64,000 bases of DNA, taken from positions 2,542,001 through 2,606,000 of the forward strand of contig NZ_CP109078.1 in the NCBI RefSeq assembly GCF_035917455.1, read 5' to 3'. Every line of letters starts with the position of its first letter. Positions within the stretch are counted from its first letter, which is position 1. The DNA comes from Micromonospora sp. NBC_01796. Its GTDB lineage: Bacteria; Actinomycetota; Actinomycetes; Mycobacteriales; Micromonosporaceae. Shown here piece after piece: positions 39,047 through 48,075 of the stretch. The notes under the pieces were generated by a model. That model saw only the letters and a program-made list of their open reading frames with translations, was not told where the DNA came from and made no database searches. Position numbers and translations under genes: made by a program.

Positions 39047-39657
39047 GATGGCTGAAACTGCACCTGCGCTCCCGGCGGGTCCCCCTCGCACTGACCACCG
39101 CGACATCGACGATCGCGCTGGTGTGGGCGCTGTCACTGGCCTACACCGACTCCCCGACCATCAACGCCCGTACGGCCAGCGTCACCATCGTGCTCGCGGT
39201 GATCGCGCTCGGCACCACCCTCAGCGGTGCCGACGATGCCCTCGACCGCACCGCGTCGGTCAACTGGCCGGTACGCCGGGCCGGGCACCTGCTGCTCGGC
39301 GCCGCCGTGATCACCGCCCTGTTGCTCCTCACCACGGTCACCGACGCGAGCTTCGAGCCGCTTACGCTCGTGCTGCGCAACACGGCGGGTCTGCTCGGAC
39401 TCACCGCCCTCGGCGCCGCCCTGTTCGGCGCCGCCCTGGCGTGGATCGCCCCGCTCACCTGGACCCTCGTCGCGGTCATGCCGTTCATGGGACCCAGCCG
39501 GGAACTGAAGATGCAGCTTGCGAGCTGGCTGATCCAACCCACCGGCACCACCGCCGCCACCGTCTGCGCCATCGTCCTGGCGGTGACCGGTCTGCTCGCG
39601 TACGCGTTGCGCGGGTGCCCCCTGCGACCCGCCTCCGAAACAGCCCCCGACCAGTGA
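39043..39657 (+). CDS. Second membrane subunit of the sigma-linked ABC operon
   Basis: 204 residues, about six predicted helices (VPLALTTATSTIALVWALSL, SVTIVLAVIALGTTLSG, LLLGAAVITALLLLTTV, GLLGLTALGAALFGAALAWI, TAATVCAIVLAVTGLLAYAL). It starts at an ATGA overlap after the large permease and is the last gene of the operon; a bidirectional hairpin follows. It may be a partner permease or an accessory membrane protein. The family is not recognised. Confidence 0.7.
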   Translation: MRWLKLHLRSRRVPLALTTATSTIALVWALSLAYTDSPTINARTASVTIVLAVIALGTTLSGADDALDRTASVNWPVRRAGHLLLGAAVITALLLLTTVTDASFEPLTLVLRNTAGLLGLTALGAALFGAALAWIAPLTWTLVAVMPFMGPSRELKMQLASWLIQPTGTTAATVCAIVLAVTGLLAYALRGCPLRPASETAPDQ

Positions 39658-39670
39658 CGCTCCCCCACCG

Positions 39671-39712
39671 GCCGCAGCGGGCCCGTCCCAGTACGGACGA
39701 GCCCGCTGCGGC
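39671..39712. terminator. Bidirectional hairpin terminator
   Basis: GCCGCAGCGGGC (39671-39682) pairs with GCCCGCTGCGGC (39701-39712). The loop itself can form a small CGTCC/GGACG stem. It lies between two convergent units. Confidence 0.75.
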
Positions 39713-39721
39713 AACCAGGGG

Positions 39722-42634
39722 TCAGGAGTAGTTGACCAGGATGTAATGACTCGTCGGGTCGGTCCACACCCCGTCGGCGGTGCGTCCGCGCACCGACATC
39801 GTGTGCGGCCCCGGCGAACTCGGCACGTAGCTCACGGTGGCGGTGCCGGTCGTGCTCGCCGCCACCATGGCCGGCTCGCCGCCGTCGAAGCCGTACTCGA
39901 ACTCCACGACACCCGGACTGCCCTGGGTGAGGGTGAACTCACCGGCGACGCCGACGCCACCGGCCCAGTCGCCGTACGGGTAGGTGCTCGACGACACCAA
40001 CGGCGCCGTGCCGACCAGGAAGGCGTAATCGGTCTGCGGCGTGTACGCGCCCGCTCCGGTCCGACCCCGCACCGAGAAAACGTTCTCGCCGTTGCGATCC
40101 ATGGTCACCCAGATGTCGGTCACCTGCGAGTTCGGCGTCTTCGGCACGCTCTGCCACGCCCCACCGTTGAGCTGGTACTCGAAGGTGGTCGCCTCGCTGA
40201 TCTCGGTACGGACCTCGAACCGGCCCGACGTACCGATGCCACCGCGCGGGGTGTACTCGTCGAAGGCGCTCGACACCCGCACCTGCGGGTCGCGTACGTA
40301 GAAGTTGTAACGCCGCTCCGCGCTGACCGACCCATCGGCGGTCCGGCTGGTTACCGACAGCATGGTGCTTCCGGGATGCGTCGGGGTCAGCTCGATCGTC
40401 GCCTTCCCGTCCGTTCCCGCAGCGACAACCTGCTCCTCGCTGCTGTACTCCAGGGTGTAGCGGTACTCGACCACGTCGGAGCGGCCGGGGTTCAGGGTGA
40501 ACCGCCCCACCTGACCGGGCTGGCCCGCCGGATCGTTCTCCGGGTAATCGGTGGAGACGACCACCGGAGCGTCACTGACCCCGAACGTGTAGGTCCGTAC
40601 CGGCGAGAATGACCCATCCAGGAACCGCGTACGCACCGTCAACGTGTTGCTGCCGGAGCGGTCGGGTGCCAACGTCACCAGGGCGGAGCTGTACTCCGGG
40701 TCGGCGACCTGCTCCGGCCCACCGTTGAGCTGGTAGAGGTAGACGTCGACATCCGGCATGGCGGTGTCGAAGTTGAACTCGCCGGGGATGCCCACGCCAC
40801 CCCACGAACCGAACTCGTAGTAGGTGCTGGAGTAGACCGTCGGCTTCGCGTCGATGACGTTGAACTGGTACTGCGCCGACTCGGAGTAGGTGCCGTCCGC
40901 GTCGATGCTGCGTACGTTGAGCGTGTACCAGTCCGGCTCCGTCGGCGTCCACTCCAGCACCGCACTGCCGTCGGCCCCCGCCTCGATGCGCTGCGGATCG
41001 TCGTAGCGGAACGCGTACTCGTACGCCACCACGCCCGCCCGGCCGGGTCGGAGGGTGAAGCTGCCCGAGCGGTCGACCACGCCGTCGGCGTCCGGGAAGG
41101 CGAAGTCGGTCGACTCCACGAACGGGGTGTCGGTGACCCGCACATTCTCCGTGTACGCACCGACGAACTGGGTGCCGACGTAGCTACGCACCTGGAGGTT
41201 CACCGAGCCGGCCTGCCCGAACACCACCGGGACGGTCGCGCTGCCGCCAGCGCCGGCCGCGACCCTGATCTCGGCGGCGTCGCCGATCCGGTAGCCGAAC
41301 TCGGTAACCCCCGCGACATTGGTCGAGATGGCGAGCTGGCTCGGCAGCCCGACACCACCCACCGTCACCCGTACCGACGGCGCGGTGGAGCGTACGTAGA
41401 ACTCGTACCGGGTCGTCGGTGAGGAGTTCGAAGCGCTGTCGACGGTACGCACGCTCAGAGCCTCGGAGAACGACGTCGGCGTGTATTCGAGCGTGACCGG
41501 TGCGCCCGGCGATGGCGCGGCAATGTAGTTGTACGTGTCGCCGAACCGTCCCCAGTAGTAGCCGACCACGTCCGGCGATCCGTTCGCCGTGAACGTGAAC
41601 GTCCCCGGCACCCCCGAGCCGCCGTGCTGCTGACCGTCGTTCGGGTACGTGGCCGACGTGATGACGGGTGCGGCCGGGGCCTGCCCATCCACCTTCACGT
41701 AGCAGGGCTTGGCCCACTTCGAGTAGTCGTAGCCGTCGTACGCCCGTGCGGTCCAGGCCACCACCGTGCCGTGCGGGTATTGCGCCATGTTCCAGGTGCC
41801 CTTGGAAAGGGTGCCACCGTAGCTCTGCCCGAACTGCTCGGAACGCTGATCGTCATGGCCGACCGGCCACGCGGCGAACTGCCCGTTGAAGTTGTAGTCG
41901 TAGGGGTCGGCGTCCGCGCCCTCGACCATCAGCGTGTAGTTGCGTGCACCGACCGGCTGCGGGTTCGCCTTTGTGCCGCACCCCCACGAGGGGAATTCGA
42001 GGCCGATCCGCGTCACCGTCGGTGCGTGGTTGTACCGAGTGTTGATCGTGGGGAACGGGCGGAGCTTGCGGCCGTGGGAGAGCTCACCCTCGTAGCCGTG
42101 CGGCACCCGGATCTCGACGGTGAGGACCTGCTCGCCCCGGTCCGCCAACCGCTGAAGTGCGGGCTTGATGTCCCACACCAGATAGCCGGGGCAGGTGGCC
42201 TCGCCGCCGGCCTGGACGGTGCCGATCAGCTCTCGCCGCCGTGGCTTCGACTCCCAGCTCGTGGTCGCCGTGATCGGGTCGGTGCGCCACAGCTCGACCG
42301 GCTGGGCGGTCGCGCAGTCGGCCGCCGACCGCTCCTGGATCACCAGATCGGCCTGGTGGATGACAGTTGCGTCGAAACGCGCGACGTCGAAGCTGAAATA
42401 GGACCGGGACTTGTGCTTCTTGCCGTCCGTACCCGTCCAAGCCCCGATCGGCGCGTCCCCCTGCGGGTTGACAAACGACTCATTCGGCAACCGCGAGTCC
42501 GTGTACGCCCAGCCGGACTTGTTCACGGTGCGGGATTCGTAAGCCTGTGCCGGTGCGGCTGTGACGCTGAGTAAACCCGTTCCGACTATGACCCCGAGTG
42601 ATGCGGCCATGAATCTTCGCGCGAGCAAGCGCAA
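39722..42634 (-). CDS. Large secreted protein with repeated Ig-like domains
   Basis: 970 residues. Residues 1-31 are a signal peptide (RFMAASLGVIVGTGLLSVTA, cleavage at AQAY). Residues about 32-200 have a DNRLRE-like adhesive beta-sandwich look (SYFSFDVARFDATVIHQADLVI, VWDIKPALQRL). From about residue 330 come about seven homologous units of 85-95 residues. Each has a GVGxPGxFxF-type turn, xxDVVxYxY strands, and a VRxxxADGxxS ending (Big/fibronectin-III-like). There is no LPXTG or membrane anchor, so it is secreted. It may bind sugars or surfaces; no enzyme motif was seen. Confidence 0.8.
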   Translation of the reverse strand: MRLLARRFMAASLGVIVGTGLLSVTAAPAQAYESRTVNKSGWAYTDSRLPNESFVNPQGDAPIGAWTGTDGKKHKSRSYFSFDVARFDATVIHQADLVIQERSAADCATAQPVELWRTDPITATTSWESKPRRRELIGTVQAGGEATCPGYLVWDIKPALQRLADRGEQVLTVEIRVPHGYEGELSHGRKLRPFPTINTRYNHAPTVTRIGLEFPSWGCGTKANPQPVGARNYTLMVEGADADPYDYNFNGQFAAWPVGHDDQRSEQFGQSYGGTLSKGTWNMAQYPHGTVVAWTARAYDGYDYSKWAKPCYVKVDGQAPAAPVITSATYPNDGQQHGGSGVPGTFTFTANGSPDVVGYYWGRFGDTYNYIAAPSPGAPVTLEYTPTSFSEALSVRTVDSASNSSPTTRYEFYVRSTAPSVRVTVGGVGLPSQLAISTNVAGVTEFGYRIGDAAEIRVAAGAGGSATVPVVFGQAGSVNLQVRSYVGTQFVGAYTENVRVTDTPFVESTDFAFPDADGVVDRSGSFTLRPGRAGVVAYEYAFRYDDPQRIEAGADGSAVLEWTPTEPDWYTLNVRSIDADGTYSESAQYQFNVIDAKPTVYSSTYYEFGSWGGVGIPGEFNFDTAMPDVDVYLYQLNGGPEQVADPEYSSALVTLAPDRSGSNTLTVRTRFLDGSFSPVRTYTFGVSDAPVVVSTDYPENDPAGQPGQVGRFTLNPGRSDVVEYRYTLEYSSEEQVVAAGTDGKATIELTPTHPGSTMLSVTSRTADGSVSAERRYNFYVRDPQVRVSSAFDEYTPRGGIGTSGRFEVRTEISEATTFEYQLNGGAWQSVPKTPNSQVTDIWVTMDRNGENVFSVRGRTGAGAYTPQTDYAFLVGTAPLVSSSTYPYGDWAGGVGVAGEFTLTQGSPGVVEFEYGFDGGEPAMVAASTTGTATVSYVPSSPGPHTMSVRGRTADGVWTDPTSHYILVNYS

Positions 42635-43106
42635 TCCACCTCCCCGTTGACGACGGCGTGCATGCCATCGATGGCGGGAGCATATCCGGCCCTGTCACAC
42701 CTCAGGCATCCGATTTCCCGCTGCCCAGGGGCAAGATCCACACAGATACGACGAGGCCGTCACCCAGCCTCCTCAACCATCCCAATTGCCAATTACTGCT
42801 GTTATCTCCGGATACCGGTGCCCCTTGTGGATGTACCTCTACCTGACAACGATCGGGCACCTACAGATTGACATTCTCACTGAGCGTCATGCCCGAGTCC
42901 CGAATAAGGAGGCAGCGCGGTGGGGCCTGAGCCGGCCACCCACTTCGCCCCGTCCCGTTCTTCTCACGGCAAAGGAGAACACTCAGCGTGACCGTGCGAC
43001 CACTGCCGAGCAGACACAGGGTGCTGCAACTGGGATTGCAACCACAGATCGCCCGGATCTTGGTCGTACCCGTCTGAGAGCCGGCCTGACCTGGTGTTAC
43101 AGCGGT
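42635..43106. other. Intergenic region between the secreted-protein gene and tRNA-Lys
   Basis: No coding frame of typical bias was seen. A short GTG frame of about 29 codons at roughly 42988-43077 has AAAGGAGA in front, but it is unlikely to be a gene by itself. AT content is raised near 42730-42890, where the promoter of the secreted-protein gene (minus strand) probably is. No repeat of the tRNA 3' end was found. Confidence 0.4.
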
Positions 43107-43179
43107 GGGCCGCCTGGGACTCGAACCCAGAACCCGCGGATTAAAAGTCCGCTGCTCTGCCAATTGAGCTAGCAGCCCG
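43107..43179 (-). tRNA. tRNA-Lys (TTT anticodon)
   Basis: 73 nt on the minus strand. The 7-bp acceptor (GGGCTGC with GCGGCCC, one T-G pair) and the D arm GCTCAATTGGCAGAGC can be drawn. The anticodon stem is CGGAC/GTCCG-like with TTT, and the T arm is TTCTGGGTTCGAGTCCCAG (not a perfect quote of the loop). CCA is not encoded after the discriminator A. Confidence 0.93.
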
Positions 43180-43307
43180 CGAGGGCCAAGACTACCGGAT
43201 CACGTACCCGTCGCGCCCGGCTGGCCACCGGGGCACGGCGTACGGATATCCGACGCTCGGGCCCGCCGACGTGCTGGCCGGCGGGCCCGGAGACGACAGT
43301 GCTCCGC

Positions 43308-44630
43308 TCAGGCGCGCATCACGGTGGCGATCGGGATCCGGGCGGCCCGGATCGCCGGGATCAGACCGCCGAGTACCCCGGCGACGAGGCCGGCGACGAC
43401 CCCCGCCACCCCCGCCTGCCAGGGGAAGACGAGGTCGGCCAGGAACTGCTCCCGGTCACCGAAGAGGGTGCTGATCGCGGTCAGGGCGGCGGCCGACAAC
43501 CCGATCGCGGCAGCCGCCGTGAACAACCCGGTCAGCAGGGTTTCCGCCAGCACGATGCCGGCCAGCAACGACCGTGGGGTGCCGACCGCCCGCCTGAGGG
43601 CGAACTCCTCGACCCGTTCGCCGACGGTGGCGAGGCCGACGTTCAGGATGCCCGCGACACCGATGAGCAGCACCAGGCTGGCCATGCCGAGGAAGATCCA
43701 GCGCATCAGCGCCAGTTCCTTCGCGATCTCCTTGCGGGCCTGGATCGTCTCGGCGTGCATCTGGTCGGCGGGGATGCCGCTGGCAACCAGCCGGACCCGC
43801 AGCAGTTGTTCCACGTCGAGCGCCGTGGGCGCCATCATGATCTGCAAGCCGGGGCCGTAGTTCGAGTTGCCGGTCGGCGCCGGGAGCCAGTAGCCCAGCT
43901 CGTCGGCCCTGGCGTATGCGGCCGGCTGCGAGTTGCCGTCGTCGACCACCCCGAGGATCCGGGGCGTCGGGTTGGCGGTCGCCCCGTTGATCCGCATCTC
44001 GGCCGGCACCCGGTTGCGGCTGAAGCCCTTGGCCGCCTCGAGGTTGATCACGATGCCGGGGGACAACGACGGCTGGGTGGAGAAGTCCAGCCAGTTACCG
44101 GCAACCGACCGGAACGGCCGGAACTGCCGGATGTCACCGGTGAGCGCGCTCAGGCTCATCTCGATCGCCGCGCCGGGCACCTGGACGGCCGGGTCCTGGC
44201 CGTTCGTCGGTACGGGATAGCAGTTGCCGCTCTGGTCGCAGGTCACGTTGTAGCTCATGCCGTAGCCGCCGGGCTGGTCGAACGGCGCCCCACCGGGATT
44301 GATCGGCGTCACGCTCGGCTCGCCGATGATCACCTGGAAGTTGGTGACCGCGATCGCGTCCGGGCGTCCCTTCAGCGTCTCCTGGCTGATCCGGATCGAG
44401 TCCGCGGTGCCCTGGAGGTACATCTGCCGGGTGCCGTCCTTGCCCGCGTGCAGTTCGAGGTCGGCCAACCGGGCGCTCTTGGCGGTCTCGGCTCCGACCT
44501 GGACGACCACGACGGCGAGCACGCCCAGGAACAGGCTGACCATCGAGAGCAGGGTGCGCGTCTTGCGGGCCCGGATGCCCTGACCACCGATGATCAGCGC
44601 GGAACGGAACCGCCCGGACAGCCGGATCAC
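43308..44630 (-). CDS. MacB/FtsX-type ABC permease
   Basis: 440 residues. An N-terminal helix (TRTLLSMVSLFLGVLAVVVVQVGAET) is followed by a long extracytoplasmic MacB-PCD-like region (about 45-280) with a Cys pair (VTCDQSGNCYPV). Three C-terminal helices include LGMASLVLLIGVAGILNVGL, then the FtsX motif VEEFALRRAVGTPRSLLAGIVLAETLLTG. It is the third gene of a lipoprotein-ATPase-permease operon (ATGA overlaps). A tripartite-like macrolide or peptide exporter of Gram-positive type. Confidence 0.87.
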   Translation of the reverse strand: MIRLSGRFRSALIIGGQGIRARKTRTLLSMVSLFLGVLAVVVVQVGAETAKSARLADLELHAGKDGTRQMYLQGTADSIRISQETLKGRPDAIAVTNFQVIIGEPSVTPINPGGAPFDQPGGYGMSYNVTCDQSGNCYPVPTNGQDPAVQVPGAAIEMSLSALTGDIRQFRPFRSVAGNWLDFSTQPSLSPGIVINLEAAKGFSRNRVPAEMRINGATANPTPRILGVVDDGNSQPAAYARADELGYWLPAPTGNSNYGPGLQIMMAPTALDVEQLLRVRLVASGIPADQMHAETIQARKEIAKELALMRWIFLGMASLVLLIGVAGILNVGLATVGERVEEFALRRAVGTPRSLLAGIVLAETLLTGLFTAAAAIGLSAAALTAISTLFGDREQFLADLVFPWQAGVAGVVAGLVAGVLGGLIPAIRAARIPIATVMRA

Positions 44631-45385
44631 CGGTACACCGCCGTGGCGTCGGCCACCGGTACGGGCTGGGCGGACGGGACGGTCTCCGCGACCGGCCTGG
44701 TGTCGGTGGCAGGTTCGAGCAGACCGTCGCTCAGCCGCAGCACCCGCTGCATCTTGTTGGCGTGGTCCCAGTCGTGGGTGACCAGGATCAGCCCGCAGCC
44801 CCGGTCGGTGGCGGCACGCATCACCTCGATCACCAGGTTGCCGGTCTCGGTGTCGAGCGCACCGGTCGGCTCGTCGGCGAGGAGCAGCCGGGGTTCGCGT
44901 ACGAGCGCTCGGGCGACCGCGACCCGCTGCTGCTCGCCACCGGAGAGCCGGGCCGGCTTGTGCTTGGCCAGGTGGGCGATGCCGACCTGGTCGAGGGCCG
45001 CCATCGTCCTGGCCTTGCGCTTGCGACGGGACATCCAGCCCTGGCCGTTGACCAGGGCCATCGCCACGTTCTGCGCCGCGGTGAGGTGTTTGAGCAGGAA
45101 GAACCGCTGGAACACGAAGCCGAACTCGGCGCTGCGCAGCGCCGCCGCCCTACGCTCGGAGAGCTTGGTGATGTCCCGGCCGCCGAGCAGGTACTGCCCG
45201 CCGTCGGGCCGGTCGAACAGGCCGATCAGGCTCAGCAGGGTGCTTTTCCCGGAACCGGAACGGCCGAGGATCGCGACGCTCTCGCCACGGTCGACGGTCA
45301 GGTCGGCACCGGCGAGGATCGTACGCGGGGCCTGCTGTCCCTTGAGGGTCTTGGTGATGCCGTTGAGTTCCAGCAGCGCCGTCAT
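44627..45385 (-). CDS. ABC exporter ATPase, MacB/LolD type
   Basis: 252 residues. Walker A GRSGSGKST, Q-loop FQRFFLLKHLTAAQNV, signature LSGGEQQR, Walker B LLLADEPTGALDTETG and the H-loop VTHDWDHA are intact. The C-terminal tail of about 30 residues is disordered. It overlaps both neighbours in ATGA fashion, giving a coupled three-gene unit. Confidence 0.9.
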   Translation of the reverse strand: MTALLELNGITKTLKGQQAPRTILAGADLTVDRGESVAILGRSGSGKSTLLSLIGLFDRPDGGQYLLGGRDITKLSERRAAALRSAEFGFVFQRFFLLKHLTAAQNVAMALVNGQGWMSRRKRKARTMAALDQVGIAHLAKHKPARLSGGEQQRVAVARALVREPRLLLADEPTGALDTETGNLVIEVMRAATDRGCGLILVTHDWDHANKMQRVLRLSDGLLEPATDTRPVAETVPSAQPVPVADATAVYR

Positions 45386-46386
45386 TTTCCACCCATCGGC
45401 GCGTTCGGGTCACCCTCGCCGGGCTTCGCCGCGGGCAGGTTCGGACCGGGTACGGCAACCGTCTCCGTACCGGTCAGACCGGACTTGATCTCCACGACCT
45501 TGCCGTCGCTGAGCCCGAGCACCACATCCGTGGTCTGGCGTACGCCGTCCGGGCCAACCACGTCCACCTTGCCCTTGCCCTGCACCCCGGCAACCGCCTC
45601 GACCGGCAACGTCAGTACGTCGGCGGCCCGCTGGGTCACCACTTCGAGGGTCGCGGTCGCCCCGTTGATCAGCTTCACGTCGGCCGGGGCGGTGCAGACC
45701 ACCCGCAGCCCGGTCGGCTCCGACGGCTCGGTCTTTCCCTGCTCGTCCGGGCGTACCGAGATCGGCGGTGCGACCGACGCACCCGGCACCGGCGCCACGG
45801 GCGGTGCGGCCGGCGGATCCGGAATGGTCCCGGCGGGCAGGGCCGCGATGGTGCCGAGCACCTTGCACGGGAACGGACCCGGGCCGTTCTTGATCTGGGC
45901 CTGTACGGTCGCGAGCCCCTCGGCGATCTGGTACGCCTGGGCCCCGTCCAGGTCGGCGACCAGCCCGTACCCGATCATCTTGGCTGAGACGATCGGCATG
46001 CCGACGGTCACGTTGGAACGGTCGTCCACCAGGCGGCCGGCGAACACCGCGCCGGCCGGCACCTCGATCCGGGTCGCCTTACCTGACACCCAGACGCTGG
46101 CCACCCTGGTGGGTTTGGTCGGGGTGCTCGTCGGCGTCTTCACGTCCAGGTAGCGAACCTGCCCCTTGACCGGCGCCACCAGCCCGAACACCGGGTTGAC
46201 GGTGACCTTGCCGGTGAGGCTGACCTTGTTGGCCAGGTCCTGCCGGGTGGGCTGCACGGTGGTCATCGTCGTGCCCCTGGATTCGAGCCCCGGGGTTTCC
46301 GTCGCCGCGCCCGATTCGCTGCACCCGGCAGCGGCGCCCACCACCAGGGCGAGGACGCACGAACGGAGTAGCAATTGCCTTCGCAC
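45382..46386 (-). CDS. Lipoprotein membrane-fusion (HlyD/MacA-like) subunit
   Basis: 334 residues from a GTG preceded by GGGGA. Residues 1-22 are a lipobox signal (LALVVGAAAGC, Cys22). The mature part begins with the MacA-like VQPTRQDLANKVSLTGKVTV and a barrel-sandwich hybrid (GLVAPVKGQVRYL), then beta-rich halves with VTLPVEAVAGVQGKGKVDVV-like sections near the C-terminus. It is anchored at the outer face of the membrane, and it should connect to the MacB-like permease. There is a Pro-rich linker (PPAAPPVAPVPGASVAPP). The first gene of the exporter operon. Confidence 0.82.
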   Translation of the reverse strand: MRRQLLLRSCVLALVVGAAAGCSESGAATETPGLESRGTTMTTVQPTRQDLANKVSLTGKVTVNPVFGLVAPVKGQVRYLDVKTPTSTPTKPTRVASVWVSGKATRIEVPAGAVFAGRLVDDRSNVTVGMPIVSAKMIGYGLVADLDGAQAYQIAEGLATVQAQIKNGPGPFPCKVLGTIAALPAGTIPDPPAAPPVAPVPGASVAPPISVRPDEQGKTEPSEPTGLRVVCTAPADVKLINGATATLEVVTQRAADVLTLPVEAVAGVQGKGKVDVVGPDGVRQTTDVVLGLSDGKVVEIKSGLTGTETVAVPGPNLPAAKPGEGDPNAPMGGK

Positions 46387-46715
46387 CGGTTCCCCTAACT
46401 CGATTGCTTCAGGCGTACATCTGAAAGACGCATGGCGATGGCGGTCCGTTGCGGCTGACACGCGACTATCTCGACGGCCATCGAAACCTGGCAAAGACTA
46501 CCGTCGAAGATGGTTTCCCGAGGCCCGGCGAGCCCGGTCTTCATAGGAAATACACGACTCCCGAACGCATTCGCAGGACGATTGCACCGGCGGTAACGGT
46601 GCACAGCACGGCCGGCAACGGACCGGCCCCGGGCAGGTATTGCACCACCACCACCGCCATTCCCGCACCGACCAGAACCTCACCCGCCGGAACCGCCGTG
46701 TTAGCTTCCCGGACC
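46387..46715. other. Intergenic region between the exporter operon and the cupin gene
   Basis: No real coding region was seen. On the minus strand it must hold the exporter promoter; TTCAG-GCGTACAT-CTGAA (near 46406-46423) is a small inverted repeat about 20-40 bp from the lipoprotein start. The cupin gene has no strong Shine-Dalgarno. Confidence 0.4.
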
Positions 46716-47081
46716 ATGATCGAGGATGTGTACGTCGGCAACGCCGGCCCGGACGCGGCGGGTGACCGGGGCTGGTTGCTCGGCCACTTCAAGCCGGTCG
46801 ACGACGTACGGCACAGCACGGATGTCGAGATCAAGTGGGGTGTGCACCCGCCCGGTGACGAGCGGGCGGAGTGGGTCACCGGGGAACGGCGTACCGCCCT
46901 GCTCATGCTGATCAGTGGGCGTTTCCGGGTGGAACTGCCGGGGCGCAGCGTGCTGCTGTCGAAGCAGGGCGACTACGTGGTGTGGGGTCGGGGCGTGGAC
47001 CACTCCTGGTACGCCGAACAGGAGTCGGTGGTGCTGACCGTACGGTGGCCCTCGGTCCCCGGATACGCCGTCGACGGCTAA
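46716..47081 (+). CDS. Cupin-domain protein
   Basis: 121 residues. A small beta-barrel is predicted: RRTALLMLISGRFRVELPGR, SVLLSKQGDYVVWGRGVDHSWYAE. The His in GVDHSW and a Glu-rich start could bind a metal, but the full metal site is not clear. Such proteins are often signal peptide-less enzymes or sensors. The stop overlaps the converging SDR stop by four bases. Function unknown. Confidence 0.6.
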   Translation: MIEDVYVGNAGPDAAGDRGWLLGHFKPVDDVRHSTDVEIKWGVHPPGDERAEWVTGERRTALLMLISGRFRVELPGRSVLLSKQGDYVVWGRGVDHSWYAEQESVVLTVRWPSVPGYAVDG

Positions 47082-47941
47082 CTGTTGAGCGGGTCGAGTT
47101 CGGCGGCGGTGACGTCGTCGTGATTGGTCGAGACGCTGAGCGTGCGCCACTGCGCGTCGGTCTCGGCCCGGGTCCGCCCGGCCTGGGCGGCGTAGTTGAC
47201 CGCGTCGGTGCCGAGCAGCAGCCGTACCGGGGGCTGGTCGAGGTCGGCGACGGTGAGCACCACCTGGGCGACCTTCGCCGGATCACCGGCGGCGTTGCCG
47301 GTGCCGCTGCGCAGCATCTTCGCGACGACCCCGACGGTCTGCCGGTAGGGCTCGCTGATCGGCGGGATCGCCATCGACGAGCCGGCCCAGTCCGTACGCA
47401 TGCCGCCCGGCTCCAGCACCGTGACCCTGATGCCGAGCGGGGCGACCTCCTGGGCGAGGACCTCGGAGAATCCGCCCACCGCCCACTTCGATGCCTGGTA
47501 CGCGGACAGTCCGGCGGTCGCCATCCGGCCGCCGAGCGAGGAGACCTGGATGATGTGCCCGGACCCCTGTGCCCGCAGTACGGGCAGCGCCGCCCGGGAC
47601 ACGTTGACCACGCCGAACAGGTTCGTGTCGACCTGGGCGCGGAAGTCCTCGGCGGTGATGTCCTCGGTCGAGGCGAGGTTGGCGTAACCGGCGTTGTTCA
47701 CCACGACGTCGAGTCGGCCGAACGCGTCGACGGCGGTCCGCACGGCGGCCTCGGCTCCGGCGACGTCGGTGACGTCGAGCGCCACCGGTCGGATCCGGTC
47801 GCCGTACCTGTCGACCAGGTCGGCGAGCTGCTCCGGCGTACGGGCGGTGGCGACCAGTTGGTGCCCGGCACCGAGTACGGCCTCCGCGATGTGCCGGCCG
47901 AGGCCGCGTGCGCTACCGGTGACCAGGAAGACTTTTGACAT
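47078..47941 (-). CDS. SDR-family oxidoreductase
   Basis: 287 residues. Its motifs are VTGSARGLGRHIAEAVL (about 8-24), NNAG in DVVVNNAGYAN, Ser in QVSSLGGRM and the YQASKWAVGG catalytic Tyr/Lys. The extended C-terminal tail (about 40 residues beyond the core) is as in the 3-oxoacyl-ACP-like and oxidoreductase group with AVLEPGGMRT-like ending. It is divergent from the TetR gene with two operator sites between. The likely target of that repressor. Confidence 0.9.
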   Translation of the reverse strand: MSKVFLVTGSARGLGRHIAEAVLGAGHQLVATARTPEQLADLVDRYGDRIRPVALDVTDVAGAEAAVRTAVDAFGRLDVVVNNAGYANLASTEDITAEDFRAQVDTNLFGVVNVSRAALPVLRAQGSGHIIQVSSLGGRMATAGLSAYQASKWAVGGFSEVLAQEVAPLGIRVTVLEPGGMRTDWAGSSMAIPPISEPYRQTVGVVAKMLRSGTGNAAGDPAKVAQVVLTVADLDQPPVRLLLGTDAVNYAAQAGRTRAETDAQWRTLSVSTNHDDVTAAELDPLNS

Positions 47942-47997
47942 GGTGTGGTGCCTTTCGTGACGTTCCCTGACTGACAGAGCACCCCCGGGCGATCTGC

Positions 47998-48060
47998 CAA
48001 CTGACTGGTTAGTTGAAGTGAAGCACGGGCTTGCCGGAGCGTCAACTAGATGGTTAGTGA
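47998..48060. promoter_or_regulatory. Two TetR-type operator sites
   Basis: CAACTGACTGGTTAGTTG (47998-48015) and CAACTAGATGGTTAGTGA (48043-48060) share CAACTnnnTGGTTAGT. They are 45 bp apart, in the gap between the divergent SDR and TetR genes, and likely bind the TetR dimer. Confidence 0.7.
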
Positions 48061-48075
48061 GCTAAGCTACGGGCC

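Noticed and set aside
42861-43163. 100-codon minus-strand frame covering tRNA-Lys
   Set aside because: It reads through the tRNA (product start MAEQRTFNPRVLGSSPRRPT is a well-known false translation of such tRNAs).
42635-43179. Integration site of an element at tRNA-Lys
   Set aside because: No integrase gene and no duplicate of the tRNA 3' end were found in the window.
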